Assembly (NCBI GenBank): GCA_004562915.1
Contig: SFQZ01000070.1
Location: 1-19,222, forward strand
Reading direction: 5' to 3'
DNA from: a bacterium
Lineage (GTDB): Bacteria > Bacillota_A > Clostridia > Lachnospirales > Lachnospiraceae
DNA length: 19,222 nucleotides
Part shown: positions 1 to 6,659 of the stretch, piece by piece
Numbering within the stretch: the stretch's first letter is position 1
Layout: each line of letters opens with the position of its first letter
Notes under the pieces: model-generated
Database searches by the model: none
The model's input: the letters and a program-made list of their open reading frames with translations, nothing else
What the model was told of the DNA's origin: nothing
Translations under genes and position numbers: made by a program

Positions 1-87
1 TTAAGAAAATACGGAATCTGCAGAATTTGCTTCCGTGAATTAGCATACAAAGGACAGATCCCGGGTGTTAAAAAAGCAAGCTGGTGA
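1..87 (+). CDS. rpsN: 30S ribosomal protein S14, zinc type (3' end only)
   Basis: The first 28 codons of the window, read in frame 1, end in a TGA at 85-87 and match the C-terminal half of the short zinc-type S14. A CRIC (CxxC) pair is visible, which is half of the four-cysteine zinc site; the other half lies upstream of the window. The tail GVKKASW is the family's usual ending. S14 assembles late into the 30S head. Its position just before rpsH is the normal spc-operon order. The start is outside the window, so length cannot be judged. The 185-nt gap to rpsH is unusually long for this junction and holds inverted repeats described separately. Confidence 0.95.
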   Translation, partial: LRKYGICRICFRELAYKGQIPGVKKASW

Positions 88-95
88 CCAGTAGA

Positions 96-114
96 AGCTT
101 TATACGTATAAGCT
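96..114 (+). repeat. Short palindrome in the rpsN-rpsH gap
   Basis: AGCTT (96-100) and AAGCT (110-114) flank ATACGTAT, which is itself palindromic, with one extra T. In RNA this could fold as a small hairpin just after the rpsN stop. No T-run follows, so it is not an intrinsic terminator. Function unknown. Confidence 0.5.
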
Positions 115-144
115 GAAAGCAAAGTATCAATTTTGCACAAGGTC

Positions 145-203
145 GTTTGCGACACTTAGTGAAGCCAAGCTGTAAGGTGAGAGCTGAACTTAGTGGAGCA
201 AAC
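145..203 (+). repeat. Long imperfect hairpin between rpsN and rpsH (ACTTAG family, copy A)
   Basis: GTTTGC (145-150) pairs with GCAAAC (198-203). Inside it CACTTAGT (153-160) pairs with ACTTAGTG (188-195) except for one T-T mismatch, and inner AGCT pairs with AGCT. The arms also read as direct repeats because ACTTAGTG is nearly self-complementary. The layout is shared with 689-732: same mismatch, same GAAGC after the left arm and same AGCTGA before the right arm. It could be a ribosomal-protein leader, an mRNA processing site or a dispersed palindromic repeat. The pairing is directly visible; the role is not. Confidence 0.6.
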
Positions 204-272
204 ATAGCCAAGTTAACTATTATAATATATCAATGAACATGAAAAGTCTAAATTATTCAGGAGGAAACTATC

Positions 273-674
273 ATGACAATGAGCGATCCGATTGCAGATA
301 TGCTTACAAGAATCCGTAATGCTAATACTGCAAAACATGACACAGTAGATGTTCCTGCTTCCAAGATGAAATTGGCTATCGCTGATATTCTTGTGAGAGA
401 AGGCTACATTACAAAATATGAAATCGTAGAAGATGGAAATTTCAAAAACATTCGTATAACACTGAAATATGGTGCAGATAAGAACGAAAAAATCATCACT
501 GGTCTGAAAAGAATTTCCAAACCAGGTTTGCGTGTTTACGCTGGTAAAGATGAGCTGCCAAAAGTACTTGGTGGACTGGGTATCGCAATTCTTTCTACTA
601 ACCAGGGTGTTATCACTGATAAAGAAGCCAGAAAACTGCAGGTAGGCGGAGAAGTTCTGGCATTTGTATGGTAG
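273..674 (+). CDS. rpsH: 30S ribosomal protein S8
   Basis: The 133-residue product begins MTMSDPIADMLTRIRNAN and carries the usual C-terminal STNQGVITDKEARK and GGEVLAFVW blocks that contact 16S rRNA. S8 is a primary 16S binder needed for assembly of the 30S body, and in E. coli it represses the spc operon through its own mRNA. The AGGAGG at 259-264 stands 8 nt before the ATG at 273; the alternative ATG at 279 would be 14 nt away, so 273 is preferred. It lies between rpsN and rplF as expected, but both flanking gaps are long and structured (185 and 244 nt), unlike the compact junctions further down. Confidence 0.97.
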   Translation: MTMSDPIADMLTRIRNANTAKHDTVDVPASKMKLAIADILVREGYITKYEIVEDGNFKNIRITLKYGADKNEKIITGLKRISKPGLRVYAGKDELPKVLGGLGIAILSTNQGVITDKEARKLQVGGEVLAFVW

Positions 675-677
675 GCA

Positions 678-788
678 CTGGGCATGGAGTACTTAATGAA
701 GCTGAGCCGAAAGCGATAGCTGAATTTAGTACAAAAGCCGTTCTGTGACCGTAGGGAGCAGAACTTCCCCACGTAAGCTATAGCCCAG
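678..788 (+). other. Putative three-way-junction RNA after rpsH (contains ACTTAG family copy B)
   Basis: CTGGGC (678-683) can pair with GCCCAG (783-788) as a closing stem. It encloses two hairpins. The first is GTACTTAAT (689-697) with ATTTAGTAC (724-732), one T-T mismatch, and an inner AGCT/GC stem closed by a CGAAA loop. The second is GTTCTG (740-745) with CAGAAC (759-764). No open reading frame of note occupies the interval. It lies within the spc transcript between rpsH and rplF, so it would be transcribed. Pairing was found by eye; it is a candidate regulatory or processing element. Confidence 0.5.
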
Positions 789-816
789 CTTAAGCTTAGG
801 GGGCGATGTGTAGATG

Positions 817-889
817 CATGAATAGCCTTCTATAAGGCTTCATGGAATAGATAGAGTACTGAAAACAGAGGGGACCCCCGTGTCCTCTC
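817..889 (+). other. Two hairpins in the rplF leader
   Basis: Hairpin one has CATG plus AGCCTT (817-829) paired with AAGGCT plus CATG (834-844) around a CTAT loop. Hairpin two has GAGGGGAC (868-875) paired with GTCCTCTC (882-889) with a single G-U. The second ends 14 nt before the rplF Shine-Dalgarno. Neither is followed by a T-run, so transcription termination is unlikely; effects on translation or mRNA stability are possible. Confidence 0.5.
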
Positions 890-918
890 CGAAAATCTAA
901 GTTAGGAGGAAAATAGGT

Positions 919-1458
919 ATGTCACGTATTGGAAGACTGCCAGTAGTTATTCCGGCTGGTGTAACAGTTGAAGTAAAAGAGAATAACTATGTTGTTGTAA
1001 AAGGTTCTAAAGGAACTCTGGAAAGAAATCTGCCTGTAGAGATGGACATCAAAGTTGAGGATGGCCATGTAATTGTAACAAGACCAAATGATCTGAAGAA
1101 AATGAAATCTCTTCATGGTCTGACAAGAACACTGATTCAGAATATGGTTACTGGTGTTAATGAAGGATACCAGAAAGTTCTGGAAGTAAACGGTGTTGGT
1201 TACAGAGCAGCAAAACAGGGTAAGAAACTGGTTCTTTCCTTAGGATATTCTCACCCGGTTGAAATGGAAGATCCGGAAGGATTGGAAACAACTGTTGAAG
1301 GTAACAAAATTACTGTAAAAGGTATCAGCAAAGAAAAAGTTGGTCAGTATGCTGCAGAAATCAGAGAAAAGAGAAAACCTGAACCTTATAAAGGAAAAGG
1401 TATCAAGTATGCTGATGAAGTTATCAGACGTAAAGTTGGTAAAACTGGTAAGAAATAA
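919..1458 (+). CDS. rplF: 50S ribosomal protein L6
   Basis: The 179-residue product starts MSRIGRLPVVIPAGV and has the duplicated L6 fold. The C-terminal repeat contains EVNGVGYRA, LSLGYSHPV and the signature REKRKPEPYKGKGI. L6 binds 23S rRNA near the sarcin-ricin loop and the factor-binding site. AGGAGG at 904-909 is 9 nt before the ATG. Length is normal for the family. It is followed after 17 nt by rplR. The upstream 244-nt gap to rpsH is the odd part of this locus. Confidence 0.97.
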   Translation: MSRIGRLPVVIPAGVTVEVKENNYVVVKGSKGTLERNLPVEMDIKVEDGHVIVTRPNDLKKMKSLHGLTRTLIQNMVTGVNEGYQKVLEVNGVGYRAAKQGKKLVLSLGYSHPVEMEDPEGLETTVEGNKITVKGISKEKVGQYAAEIREKRKPEPYKGKGIKYADEVIRRKVGKTGKK

Positions 1459-1475
1459 ATAAGGAGAGTGTGAAA

Positions 1476-1844
1476 ATGATTAGTAAAGTATCAAGAGCGG
1501 AAGTCCGCGCTAAAAAGCATAGAAGAATGCGTCATCATATCGTTGGTACAGCTGAAAGACCACGTCTGGCTGTATTCAGAAGCAACAATCATATGTACGC
1601 ACAGATTATTGACGACACTGTTGGAAAAACATTGGTTTCCGCTTCTACTCTTCAGAAAGATGTAAAAGCAGAACTGGAACATACAAACACAGTGGAAGCT
1701 GCAGCATATCTGGGAACTGTAATCGGTAAGAAAGCAGTTGAAAGCGGAATCAAGGAAGTTGTATTTGACAGAGGTGGTTTCGTATATCACGGTAAGGTGA
1801 AAGCCTTGGCTGATGCAGCAAGAGAAGCTGGTCTGGAATTCTAG
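1476..1844 (+). CDS. rplR: 50S ribosomal protein L18
   Basis: L18 binds 5S rRNA and fixes it to the 50S central protuberance. From the ATG at 1476 the product is 122 residues, starting MISKVSRAEVRAKKHRRMR with a strongly basic N-terminus. It contains ERPRLAVFRSNNHMYAQ and ends with the family's VVFDRGGF...YHGKVKALADAAREAGLEF pattern. An in-frame GTG exists at 1470, but AAGGAG at 1461-1466 leaves 3 nt to that GTG and 9 nt to the ATG, so the ATG is chosen. It sits 17 nt after rplF and 20 nt before rpsE in standard spc order. Confidence 0.96.
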   Translation: MISKVSRAEVRAKKHRRMRHHIVGTAERPRLAVFRSNNHMYAQIIDDTVGKTLVSASTLQKDVKAELEHTNTVEAAAYLGTVIGKKAVESGIKEVVFDRGGFVYHGKVKALADAAREAGLEF

Positions 1845-1864
1845 GAAAGGGAGGAGCGAAACAC

Positions 1865-2374
1865 ATGAGACATGAAATCATTGATGCTAGTCAGTTGGAA
1901 TTAGAAGAAAAAGTAGTCTCAATCAAACGTGTAACAAAAGTAGTAAAAGGTGGACGTAATATGCGTTTTACTGCTCTTGTAGTTGTTGGTGACGGCAACG
2001 GACATGTTGGTGCAGGACTTGGAAAAGCAGCTGAAATTCCGGAAGCAATCCGCAAAGGAAAAGAAGATGCTATGAAAAAATTGGTAACAGTAGCAAGAGA
2101 TGAGAACAACAGTATCACACATGATTATATGGGCAAATTCGGAAGCGCAGAAATGCTGCTGAAGAGAGCTCCGGAAGGTACTGGTGTTATCGCTGGTGGT
2201 CCGGCTCGTGCCGTAATTGAATTAGCAGGTATCAAAAACATCCGTACAAAATGTATGGGTTCCAGAAATAAACAGAACGTTGTACTTGCTACAATCGCAG
2301 GTTTAAGTCAGTTGAAGACTCCAGAAGAGGTAGCTAGACTTCGCGGAAAATCCGTAGAAGAGATCTTTGCTTAA
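1865..2374 (+). CDS. rpsE: 30S ribosomal protein S5
   Basis: The 169-residue product has the S5 N-terminal double-stranded RNA binding domain, with VVKGGRNMRFTALVVVGDGNGHVGAGLGKAAEIPEA split across residues about 27-62, and the C-terminal S5 fold with GTGVIAGGPARAVIELAGI and the GSRNKQNVV segment. S5 takes part in decoding fidelity and mRNA unwinding at the 30S entry. A GGGAGG lies upstream of the ATG. Its stop codon (2372-2374) overlaps the Shine-Dalgarno of rpmD, suggesting translational coupling. Confidence 0.97.
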   Translation: MRHEIIDASQLELEEKVVSIKRVTKVVKGGRNMRFTALVVVGDGNGHVGAGLGKAAEIPEAIRKGKEDAMKKLVTVARDENNSITHDYMGKFGSAEMLLKRAPEGTGVIAGGPARAVIELAGIKNIRTKCMGSRNKQNVVLATIAGLSQLKTPEEVARLRGKSVEEIFA

Positions 2375-2387
2375 GGAGGACTGGAAA

Positions 2388-2561
2388 ATGTTAAAAATTA
2401 CTTTGGTAAAATCTACAATTGGCGCAGTTCCAAAACATAAAAGAACTGTTGAGGCTTTGGGACTGACAAAAATGCATAAAACTGTTGAACTGCCTGATAA
2501 TGCAGCAACAAGAGGCATGATCAAACAGGTTCAGCATCTGGTAAAAGTTGAAGAAGCGTAA
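2388..2561 (+). CDS. rpmD: 50S ribosomal protein L30
   Basis: The 57-residue product MLKITLVKSTIGAVPKHKRT... is a complete bacterial-type L30 with a central LGLTKMHKTVELPDN segment. L30 is a small peripheral 50S protein. An in-frame TTG at 2367 would add seven residues, but AAGGAGG at 2373-2379 lies inside that extension and is 8 nt before the ATG at 2388, so the ATG is the start. The SD overlaps the rpsE stop codon. The gene is followed 23 nt later by rplO. Confidence 0.96.
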   Translation: MLKITLVKSTIGAVPKHKRTVEALGLTKMHKTVELPDNAATRGMIKQVQHLVKVEEA

Positions 2562-2584
2562 TTAGGATAGAAGGAGGTGCCACA

Positions 2585-3019
2585 ATGGATTTATCTAATT
2601 TAAGACCTGCTGAAGGTTCCAGACAGAGTGATGATTTCCGCAGAGGCCGTGGACACGGTTCAGGAAACGGCAAAACAGCTGGTAAAGGACATAAAGGTCA
2701 GAAAGCTCGTTCCGGAGCTCCTAGACCAGGTTTTGAAGGTGGACAGATGCCTTTATACAGAAGACTTCCGAAGAGAGGTTTCCATAACAGAAATACAAAA
2801 GAGATCGTTGGTATCAATGTTGAGGCTCTGAACAGATTTGAAGATGGAACAGAAGTTACCATCACAACACTGGTAGAAAGCGGACTGGTTTCTAATCCAA
2901 AAGATGGTGTTAAGATTCTGGGTAACGGTGAACTGACAAAGAAATTGACTGTAAAAGTTACCGCCGTAAGCGAAGGTGCTAAAGCAAAAATCGAAGCAGC
3001 AGGTGGAACAGTAGAGTAG
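2585..3019 (+). CDS. rplO: 50S ribosomal protein L15
   Basis: The 144-residue product begins MDLSNLRPAEGSRQ. It has the glycine- and lysine-rich N-terminal arm (GRGHGSGNGKTAGKGHKGQK) that threads into 23S rRNA, then the globular C-terminal domain ending KAKIEAAGGTVE. Length is typical. A strong AAGGAGGTG lies before the ATG. The stop codon at 3017-3019 is only 10 nt before secY, whose SD (AGAGGTGAT) overlaps the rplO end, so the two are probably translationally coupled as in other bacteria. Confidence 0.97.
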   Translation: MDLSNLRPAEGSRQSDDFRRGRGHGSGNGKTAGKGHKGQKARSGAPRPGFEGGQMPLYRRLPKRGFHNRNTKEIVGINVEALNRFEDGTEVTITTLVESGLVSNPKDGVKILGNGELTKKLTVKVTAVSEGAKAKIEAAGGTVE

Positions 3020-3029
3020 AGGTGATCTC

Positions 3030-4346
3030 ATGTTAAAGACTCTTCAAAATGCATTTAAAGTGAAAGACGTCAGACATAGGATCTTTTATGTGTTAATGAT
3101 GCTGGTGGTTGTGAGAATTGGCTCACAGCTGCCGGTACCTGGTGTAGACAGCAGTTATTTTCAGGAGTGGTTCGCAAGTCAGTCAGGTGATGCATTCAAT
3201 TTCCTGGATGCCTTTACGGGCGGTTCATTTTCACAGATGTCTATTTGCGCTTTAAGTATCACACCATACATTACATCTTCCATTATCATGCAGCTTCTCA
3301 CAATTGCAATTCCAAAACTGGAAGAGATGCAGAGAGACGGTGAAGACGGAAGAAAAAAAATCGGTGCAATTACCCGTTATGTTACTGTAGGATTATCTCT
3401 TTTTGAATCTATTGCCATGGCCATTGGATTTGGTAATAAAGGATTGATTCCGGATAACAATTTTGCTAAAATGGTAGTAGTAGTAGCTGCACTTACTGCA
3501 GGATCTGCATTCCTTATGTGGATCGGTGAGCAGATTAATGAGAAAGGTATTGGAAACGGTATTTCCATTGTCCTTCTTATTAACATTGTCTCCCGTATTC
3601 CAAGCGATATGGTTACTTTGTATGAGACATTCATTAAAGGAAAAATCATTGCTAAGGGAATTCTCGCAGCTGTGATCATAGCAGCAATTATTGTTGGTGT
3701 TGTTGTATTGGTGTTGATTCTGAATGGAGCTGAGAGAAGAATTCCTGTTCAGTACTCCAAGAAAGTACAGGGCAGAAAAATGATGGGCGGACAGTCCAGC
3801 CATATTCCTTTAAAAGTAAATACGGCCGGTGTAATGCCTGTAATTTTTGCATCATCAATTATGTCTTTCCCAAGCGTAATTGCCACGTTCCTTGGTAAAA
3901 CAAACGGAACCGGATGGGGAAGCAAGATTCTGGCAGGTATGAACAGTAACAACTGGTTTAATCCACAGCAGCCATTGTATTCCATCGGGCTTTTGGTCTA
4001 TATTATATTGGTTATTTTCTTTGCTTATTTTTATACATCTATTACTTTCAATCCGTTGGAAGTAGCGGATAACATGAAAAAGCAGGGTGGATTCGTACCG
4101 GGTATTCGTCCGGGTAAGCCAACTGTTGATTACCTGACAAAACTGTTGAATTATATCATATTCATTGGTGCTGCAGGACTTACCATCGTAGCTGTGATTC
4201 CGTTCTTCTTTAATGGAGTATTCGGAGCCAATGTTTCCTTCGGGGGAACATCCATCATCATTATTGTGGGTGTGATTCTGGAAACATTGAAACAGATTGA
4301 ATCTATGATGCTTGTAAGAAATTACAAAGGTTTTTTAAATGATTAA
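3030..4346 (+). CDS. secY: Preprotein translocase channel subunit SecY
   Basis: SecY is the central pore of the SecYEG translocon in the cytoplasmic membrane, exporting unfolded proteins with SecA and inserting membrane proteins. The 438-residue product has about ten hydrophobic segments. Family signatures are RIGSQLPVPGVD in the first periplasmic region, the plug-side GGSFSQMSICALSITPYI, the cytoplasmic GAERRIPVQYSKK loop and, near the end, ADNMKKQGGFVPGIRPGKPT. It keeps the conserved linkage to rplO upstream and adk downstream. A 12-bp hairpin without a T-run follows its stop codon. Confidence 0.98.
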   Translation: MLKTLQNAFKVKDVRHRIFYVLMMLVVVRIGSQLPVPGVDSSYFQEWFASQSGDAFNFLDAFTGGSFSQMSICALSITPYITSSIIMQLLTIAIPKLEEMQRDGEDGRKKIGAITRYVTVGLSLFESIAMAIGFGNKGLIPDNNFAKMVVVVAALTAGSAFLMWIGEQINEKGIGNGISIVLLINIVSRIPSDMVTLYETFIKGKIIAKGILAAVIIAAIIVGVVVLVLILNGAERRIPVQYSKKVQGRKMMGGQSSHIPLKVNTAGVMPVIFASSIMSFPSVIATFLGKTNGTGWGSKILAGMNSNNWFNPQQPLYSIGLLVYIILVIFFAYFYTSITFNPLEVADNMKKQGGFVPGIRPGKPTVDYLTKLLNYIIFIGAAGLTIVAVIPFFFNGVFGANVSFGGTSIIIIVGVILETLKQIESMMLVRNYKGFLND

Positions 4347-4374
4347 AAGGTTGTGGCGTTTACGCCACAGCCTT
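4347..4374 (+). other. Strong hairpin after secY without a T-run
   Basis: AAGGTTGTGGCG (4347-4358) pairs with CGCCACAGCCTT (4363-4374) around a TTTA loop, giving 12 pairs with one G-U. The next bases are AAAGTG, so it lacks the uridine tract of an intrinsic terminator. It starts directly after the secY stop. It may stabilise an mRNA 3' end, mark a processing site or weakly attenuate transcription into adk. Confidence 0.7.
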
Positions 4375-4438
4375 AAAGTGTTATAAAAGATAATAATAAT
4401 ACTGTGAAAAATGTCTAATGTAAGAAGGAGAGGGTAAA

Positions 4439-5083
4439 ATGAAGTTAATTATGCTGGGAGCTCCTGGTGCCGGAAAAGGTACTCAGGCAAAAAAAATTGC
4501 AGAGAAATATGGTATTCCACATATTTCCACAGGAGATATTTTCCGTGCGAACATCAAAAACGGAACTGAACTGGGAAATAAAGCGAAAAGCTATATGGAG
4601 CAGGGACTTCTTGTACCGGATGAGCTGACCTGTGATCTGGTAGTTGACCGTATCGCACAGGATGACTGCAAAAATGGTTATGTATTGGACGGTTTTCCAA
4701 GAACTATTCCTCAGGCTGAAGCATTGAAAGCGGCCCTTGGAAAAATGGGAACTACGATTGATTATGCAATTAACGTTGAGGTTCCGGATGAGAACATCGT
4801 AGAACGTATGGGCGGACGTCGTGCATGCCTTGCCTGCGGATGTACCTATCATGTAGTGTATAACGCACCAAAGGAAGAAGATGTATGTGATGTTTGTGGA
4901 GCGAAGCTTGTTCTGCGTGACGATGATAAACCGGAAACCGTAAAGAAACGTCTGGATGTATATCATAAACAAACACAGCCTTTGATCGACTTCTACGATA
5001 AAGAGGGTGTACTGGTAGAAGTTGACGGAACACAGAATCTGGAAGATGTGTTCCAGGCTATCACCAAAATCTTAGGAGCGTAA
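4439..5083 (+). CDS. adk: Adenylate kinase, zinc-lid type
   Basis: Adenylate kinase interconverts ATP plus AMP with two ADP in the cytoplasm. The 214-residue product has the P-loop GAPGAGKGT at residues 7-15, the AMP-site STGDIFR at 30-36 and DGFPRT at 84-89. It has a long LID carrying four cysteines (C130, C133, C150, C153), the structural zinc site common in Gram-positive enzymes. AAGGAGAGG precedes the ATG. The map start follows the adk stop by 3 nt. The 92-nt gap after secY contains the hairpin at 4347-4374. Confidence 0.98.
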   Translation: MKLIMLGAPGAGKGTQAKKIAEKYGIPHISTGDIFRANIKNGTELGNKAKSYMEQGLLVPDELTCDLVVDRIAQDDCKNGYVLDGFPRTIPQAEALKAALGKMGTTIDYAINVEVPDENIVERMGGRRACLACGCTYHVVYNAPKEEDVCDVCGAKLVLRDDDKPETVKKRLDVYHKQTQPLIDFYDKEGVLVEVDGTQNLEDVFQAITKILGA

Positions 5084-5086
5084 AAC

Positions 5087-5842
5087 ATGTCTGTATCAAT
5101 AAAGTCTGCCAGGGAAATTGAGTTGATGAGGGAGTCGTGCCGTTTGCTTGAAATCGTTCATGATGAACTTGCGAAAGCTATCAAGCCGGGGATTTCTACC
5201 TGGGAAATCGATCATTTGGGAGAAGAAATCATCCGAAGCTTTGGGTGTACCCCAAATTTCCTTCATTACAATGGATACCCCGCATCTATCTGTGTATCAG
5301 TAAATGATGAGGTGGTACATGGAATTCCTTCCAAAAAGAGAATTCTTCAGGAAGGCGATATTGTAAGCCTTGATGCCGGGCTGATCTATAAAGGATATCA
5401 TTCCGATGCCGCACGCACTCATGCGGTGGGAGAGATCAGTAAAGAGGCAAAACAGCTGATTGATGTAACCCGTCAAAGCTTTTTTGAGGGAATCAAGTAT
5501 GCAAAAGCCGGTCACCATTTGTATGAAATTTCCGCTGCAATTGGCGCTTATGCGGAAAGTTTTGGATATGGTGTAGTTCGCGATCTGGTCGGACACGGAA
5601 TTGGAACCAGTCTGCATGAAGATCCTCAGATTCCAAATTTTGCCCAGAGACGGAGAGGAATCCGTCTGGTGCCTGGTATGACACTGGCAATCGAACCAAT
5701 GATCAATATGGGACGACCTGATGTCTGCTGGTTGGATGATGACTGGACTGTAGTGACAGAAGATGAATCATTATCGGCGCATTATGAAAATACAGTGCTG
5801 ATTACTGATGGTGAACCTGAAATTCTGACATTGACGAAGTAG
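5087..5842 (+). CDS. map: Methionine aminopeptidase, type I
   Basis: Removes the initiator methionine from nascent cytosolic proteins. The 251-residue sequence shows the full pita-bread metal site: H79, D96, D107, H170, E203 and E234, with H177 as the further active-site histidine, in the contexts VVHGIPS, SLDAG, HSDAART, GHGIGTSLHEDP, IEPM and HYENT. It has no N-terminal zinc-finger extension, so it is the minimal bacterial type. Its start lies 3 nt after the adk stop with an AGGAG inside the adk 3' end, implying coupled translation. The adk-map-infA order is standard for Firmicutes. Confidence 0.97.
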   Translation: MSVSIKSAREIELMRESCRLLEIVHDELAKAIKPGISTWEIDHLGEEIIRSFGCTPNFLHYNGYPASICVSVNDEVVHGIPSKKRILQEGDIVSLDAGLIYKGYHSDAARTHAVGEISKEAKQLIDVTRQSFFEGIKYAKAGHHLYEISAAIGAYAESFGYGVVRDLVGHGIGTSLHEDPQIPNFAQRRRGIRLVPGMTLAIEPMINMGRPDVCWLDDDWTVVTEDESLSAHYENTVLITDGEPEILTLTK

Positions 5843-5851
5843 AGGTGGCGA

Positions 5852-6115
5852 ATGGAAGGATATAGTATCGGCATGATGGCAAAATCCCTTGCCGGTCATG
5901 ACAAAGGGAAGGTCTATCTGGTTTCAGGTGCGGATGAGACATACGTATATCTTGTGGATGGCAAGTGCCGCACTATGGATCGTCCAAAACGAAAAAAGAA
6001 AAAACATGTACAGATAGATTATCAGATTCCCGAATGGATTCAGAAACTTCTCGCAGAAGGAAAGTCTGTTCAGGATTCTGATGTCATCAAAGTAAGAAGA
6101 GAATATGGGAGGTAA
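5852..6115 (+). CDS. Small KOW-domain, L14e-like RNA-binding protein
   Basis: The 87-residue product has an N-terminal KOW-like segment (GMMAKSLAGHDKGKVYLV, about residues 7-24), a beta-rich stretch ETYVYLVDG, and a very basic patch RPKRKKKKH around residues 44-52. This matches the small KOW or L14e-like proteins encoded between map and infA in many Clostridia. It probably binds rRNA or the ribosome, judged from the fold and neighbourhood; no direct function is known to me. GAGGTGG overlaps the map stop and precedes the ATG. Its last codons contain the infA SD, so the two genes overlap functionally. Confidence 0.85.
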   Translation: MEGYSIGMMAKSLAGHDKGKVYLVSGADETYVYLVDGKCRTMDRPKRKKKKHVQIDYQIPEWIQKLLAEGKSVQDSDVIKVRREYGR

Positions 6116-6119
6116 TGAG

Positions 6120-6338
6120 ATGTCAAAGGCAGATGTTATTGAAGTAGAAGGTACTGTCCTTGAAAAACTGCCAAATGCAATGTTCAAGGTAGAACTGGAA
6201 AATAAACATGTGGTACTGGCACATATCAGCGGTAAACTGCGGATGAATTTTATCCGTATTCTGCCGGGTGATAAAGTAACCATGGAACTGTCACCATATG
6301 ATTTGACAAAAGGAAGAATCATCTGGAGAGATAAATAA
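6120..6338 (+). CDS. infA: Translation initiation factor IF-1
   Basis: IF-1 occupies the 30S A site during initiation. The 72-residue product MSKADVIEVEGTVLEKLPNA... has the S1-type OB fold with the signature LAHISGKLRMNFIRILPGDKV and ends LTKGRIIWRDK. An in-frame ATG at 6105 would add five residues, but GGGAGGT at 6107-6113 lies within it and is spaced 6 nt from the ATG at 6120, which gives the canonical length. It is the last gene of the spc transcript: a terminator follows within 10 nt. Confidence 0.97.
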   Translation: MSKADVIEVEGTVLEKLPNAMFKVELENKHVVLAHISGKLRMNFIRILPGDKVTMELSPYDLTKGRIIWRDK

Positions 6339-6345
6339 GACAACG

Positions 6346-6384
6346 AAAAGGAGAAGCTGTAAAACAGTGCAGTTTCTCCTTTTT
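6346..6384 (+). terminator. Intrinsic terminator after infA
   Basis: AAAAGGAGAAGCTG (6346-6359) pairs with CAGTTTCTCCTTTT (6370-6383) with one G-U, loop of 10 nt, and the 3' arm runs into the T-run at 6380-6384. It separates the spc transcript from the rpmJ-led alpha transcript. Confidence 0.88.
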
Positions 6385-6432
6385 AATGAAATATAAAGTC
6401 TTAAAAATAACTGAAAAACAAGAAGAATTTGC

Positions 6433-6461
6433 TTGCATTTTCGAATGTGTGGTGTTATACT
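6433..6461 (+). promoter_or_regulatory. Sigma-A type promoter for the rpmJ-alpha operon
   Basis: TTGCAT at 6433-6438 and TATACT at 6456-6461 are separated by exactly 17 bp. Transcription should start near 6468, giving a leader of about 180 nt before rpmJ. It lies between the infA terminator and rpmJ, where a new transcript is expected. Confidence 0.85.
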
Positions 6462-6492
6462 ATAAAACGAACTTTTGTGAAGTGCTTTTTTT

Positions 6493-6534
6493 GTGCGCAA
6501 AAACATGAGTTTTTCACACCAGGGCCAACCGGCC
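6493..6534 (+). other. Hairpins at the start of the rpmJ leader
   Basis: AAAAAC (6499-6504) pairs with GTTTTT (6509-6514) around ATGA, extended by GTG (6493-6495) with CAC (6515-6517) across a CGC bulge. Next comes GGCC-AACC-GGCC (6523-6534), the first of three GGCC-N4-GGCC hairpins in the leader; the other two lie in the tandem repeat downstream. Confidence 0.55.
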
Positions 6535-6544
6535 GGAAAAGGAT

Positions 6545-6637
6545 CCCATAAGGGGATACCACTATGGCCATTCGGCCTAGAGAGAGGAAACCCCACAAGG
6601 GGATACCACTATGGCCATTCGGCCTAGAGAGAGGAAA
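6545..6637 (+). repeat. Tandem duplication (47-nt period) in the rpmJ leader
   Basis: Unit 1 (6545-6590) and unit 2 (6592-6637) match at 45 of 46 positions, the only difference being T6549 versus C6596. Each unit holds an AAGGGG, an ATG 8 nt later (6564 and 6611), a GGCC-ATTC-GGCC hairpin and a purine-rich tail GAGAGAGGAAA. Unit 2 runs straight into the rpmJ SD. The repeated arrangement resembles a duplicated translation-initiation or protein-binding module. Confidence 0.9.
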
Positions 6638-6659
6638 GGAGGATTCAAATGAAAGTTAG
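6564..6659 (+). CDS. Candidate upstream ORF 1 in the rpmJ leader (31 codons)
   Basis: ATG at 6564 is preceded 8 nt upstream by AAGGGG and reads MAIRPRERKPHKGIPLWPFG, continuing to a TAG at 6657-6659, past the rpmJ start in another frame. The SD spacing is good, but no homology is recognised and the ATG lies in a potential hairpin. It could be a leader peptide or a by-product of RNA structure. Confidence 0.25.
   Translation: MAIRPRERKPHKGIPLWPFGLERGKEDSNES
6611..6652 (+). CDS. Candidate upstream ORF 2, overlapping the rpmJ start (13 codons)
   Basis: The second repeat unit has the same AAGGGG-ATG spacing and encodes MAIRPRERKGGFK. Its TGA at 6650-6652 overlaps the rpmJ ATG at 6649-6651, the classical geometry of translational coupling. 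The AGGAGG of rpmJ lies within it. It is too short for homology; translation is inferred only from SD spacing and overlap. Confidence 0.3.
   Translation: MAIRPRERKGGFK

Noticed and set aside
221..226. TATAAT as a promoter before rpsH
   Set aside because: No matching -35 sequence at proper spacing (GCAAAC lies there).
4359..4387. Promoter for adk (TTTACG, 17 bp, TATAAA)
   Set aside because: The -35 is poor and lies in the loop and arm of the secY hairpin; too weak to call.
6545..6637. CRISPR-like array
   Set aside because: Only two adjacent copies with no spacer between them; a tandem duplication, not a CRISPR.
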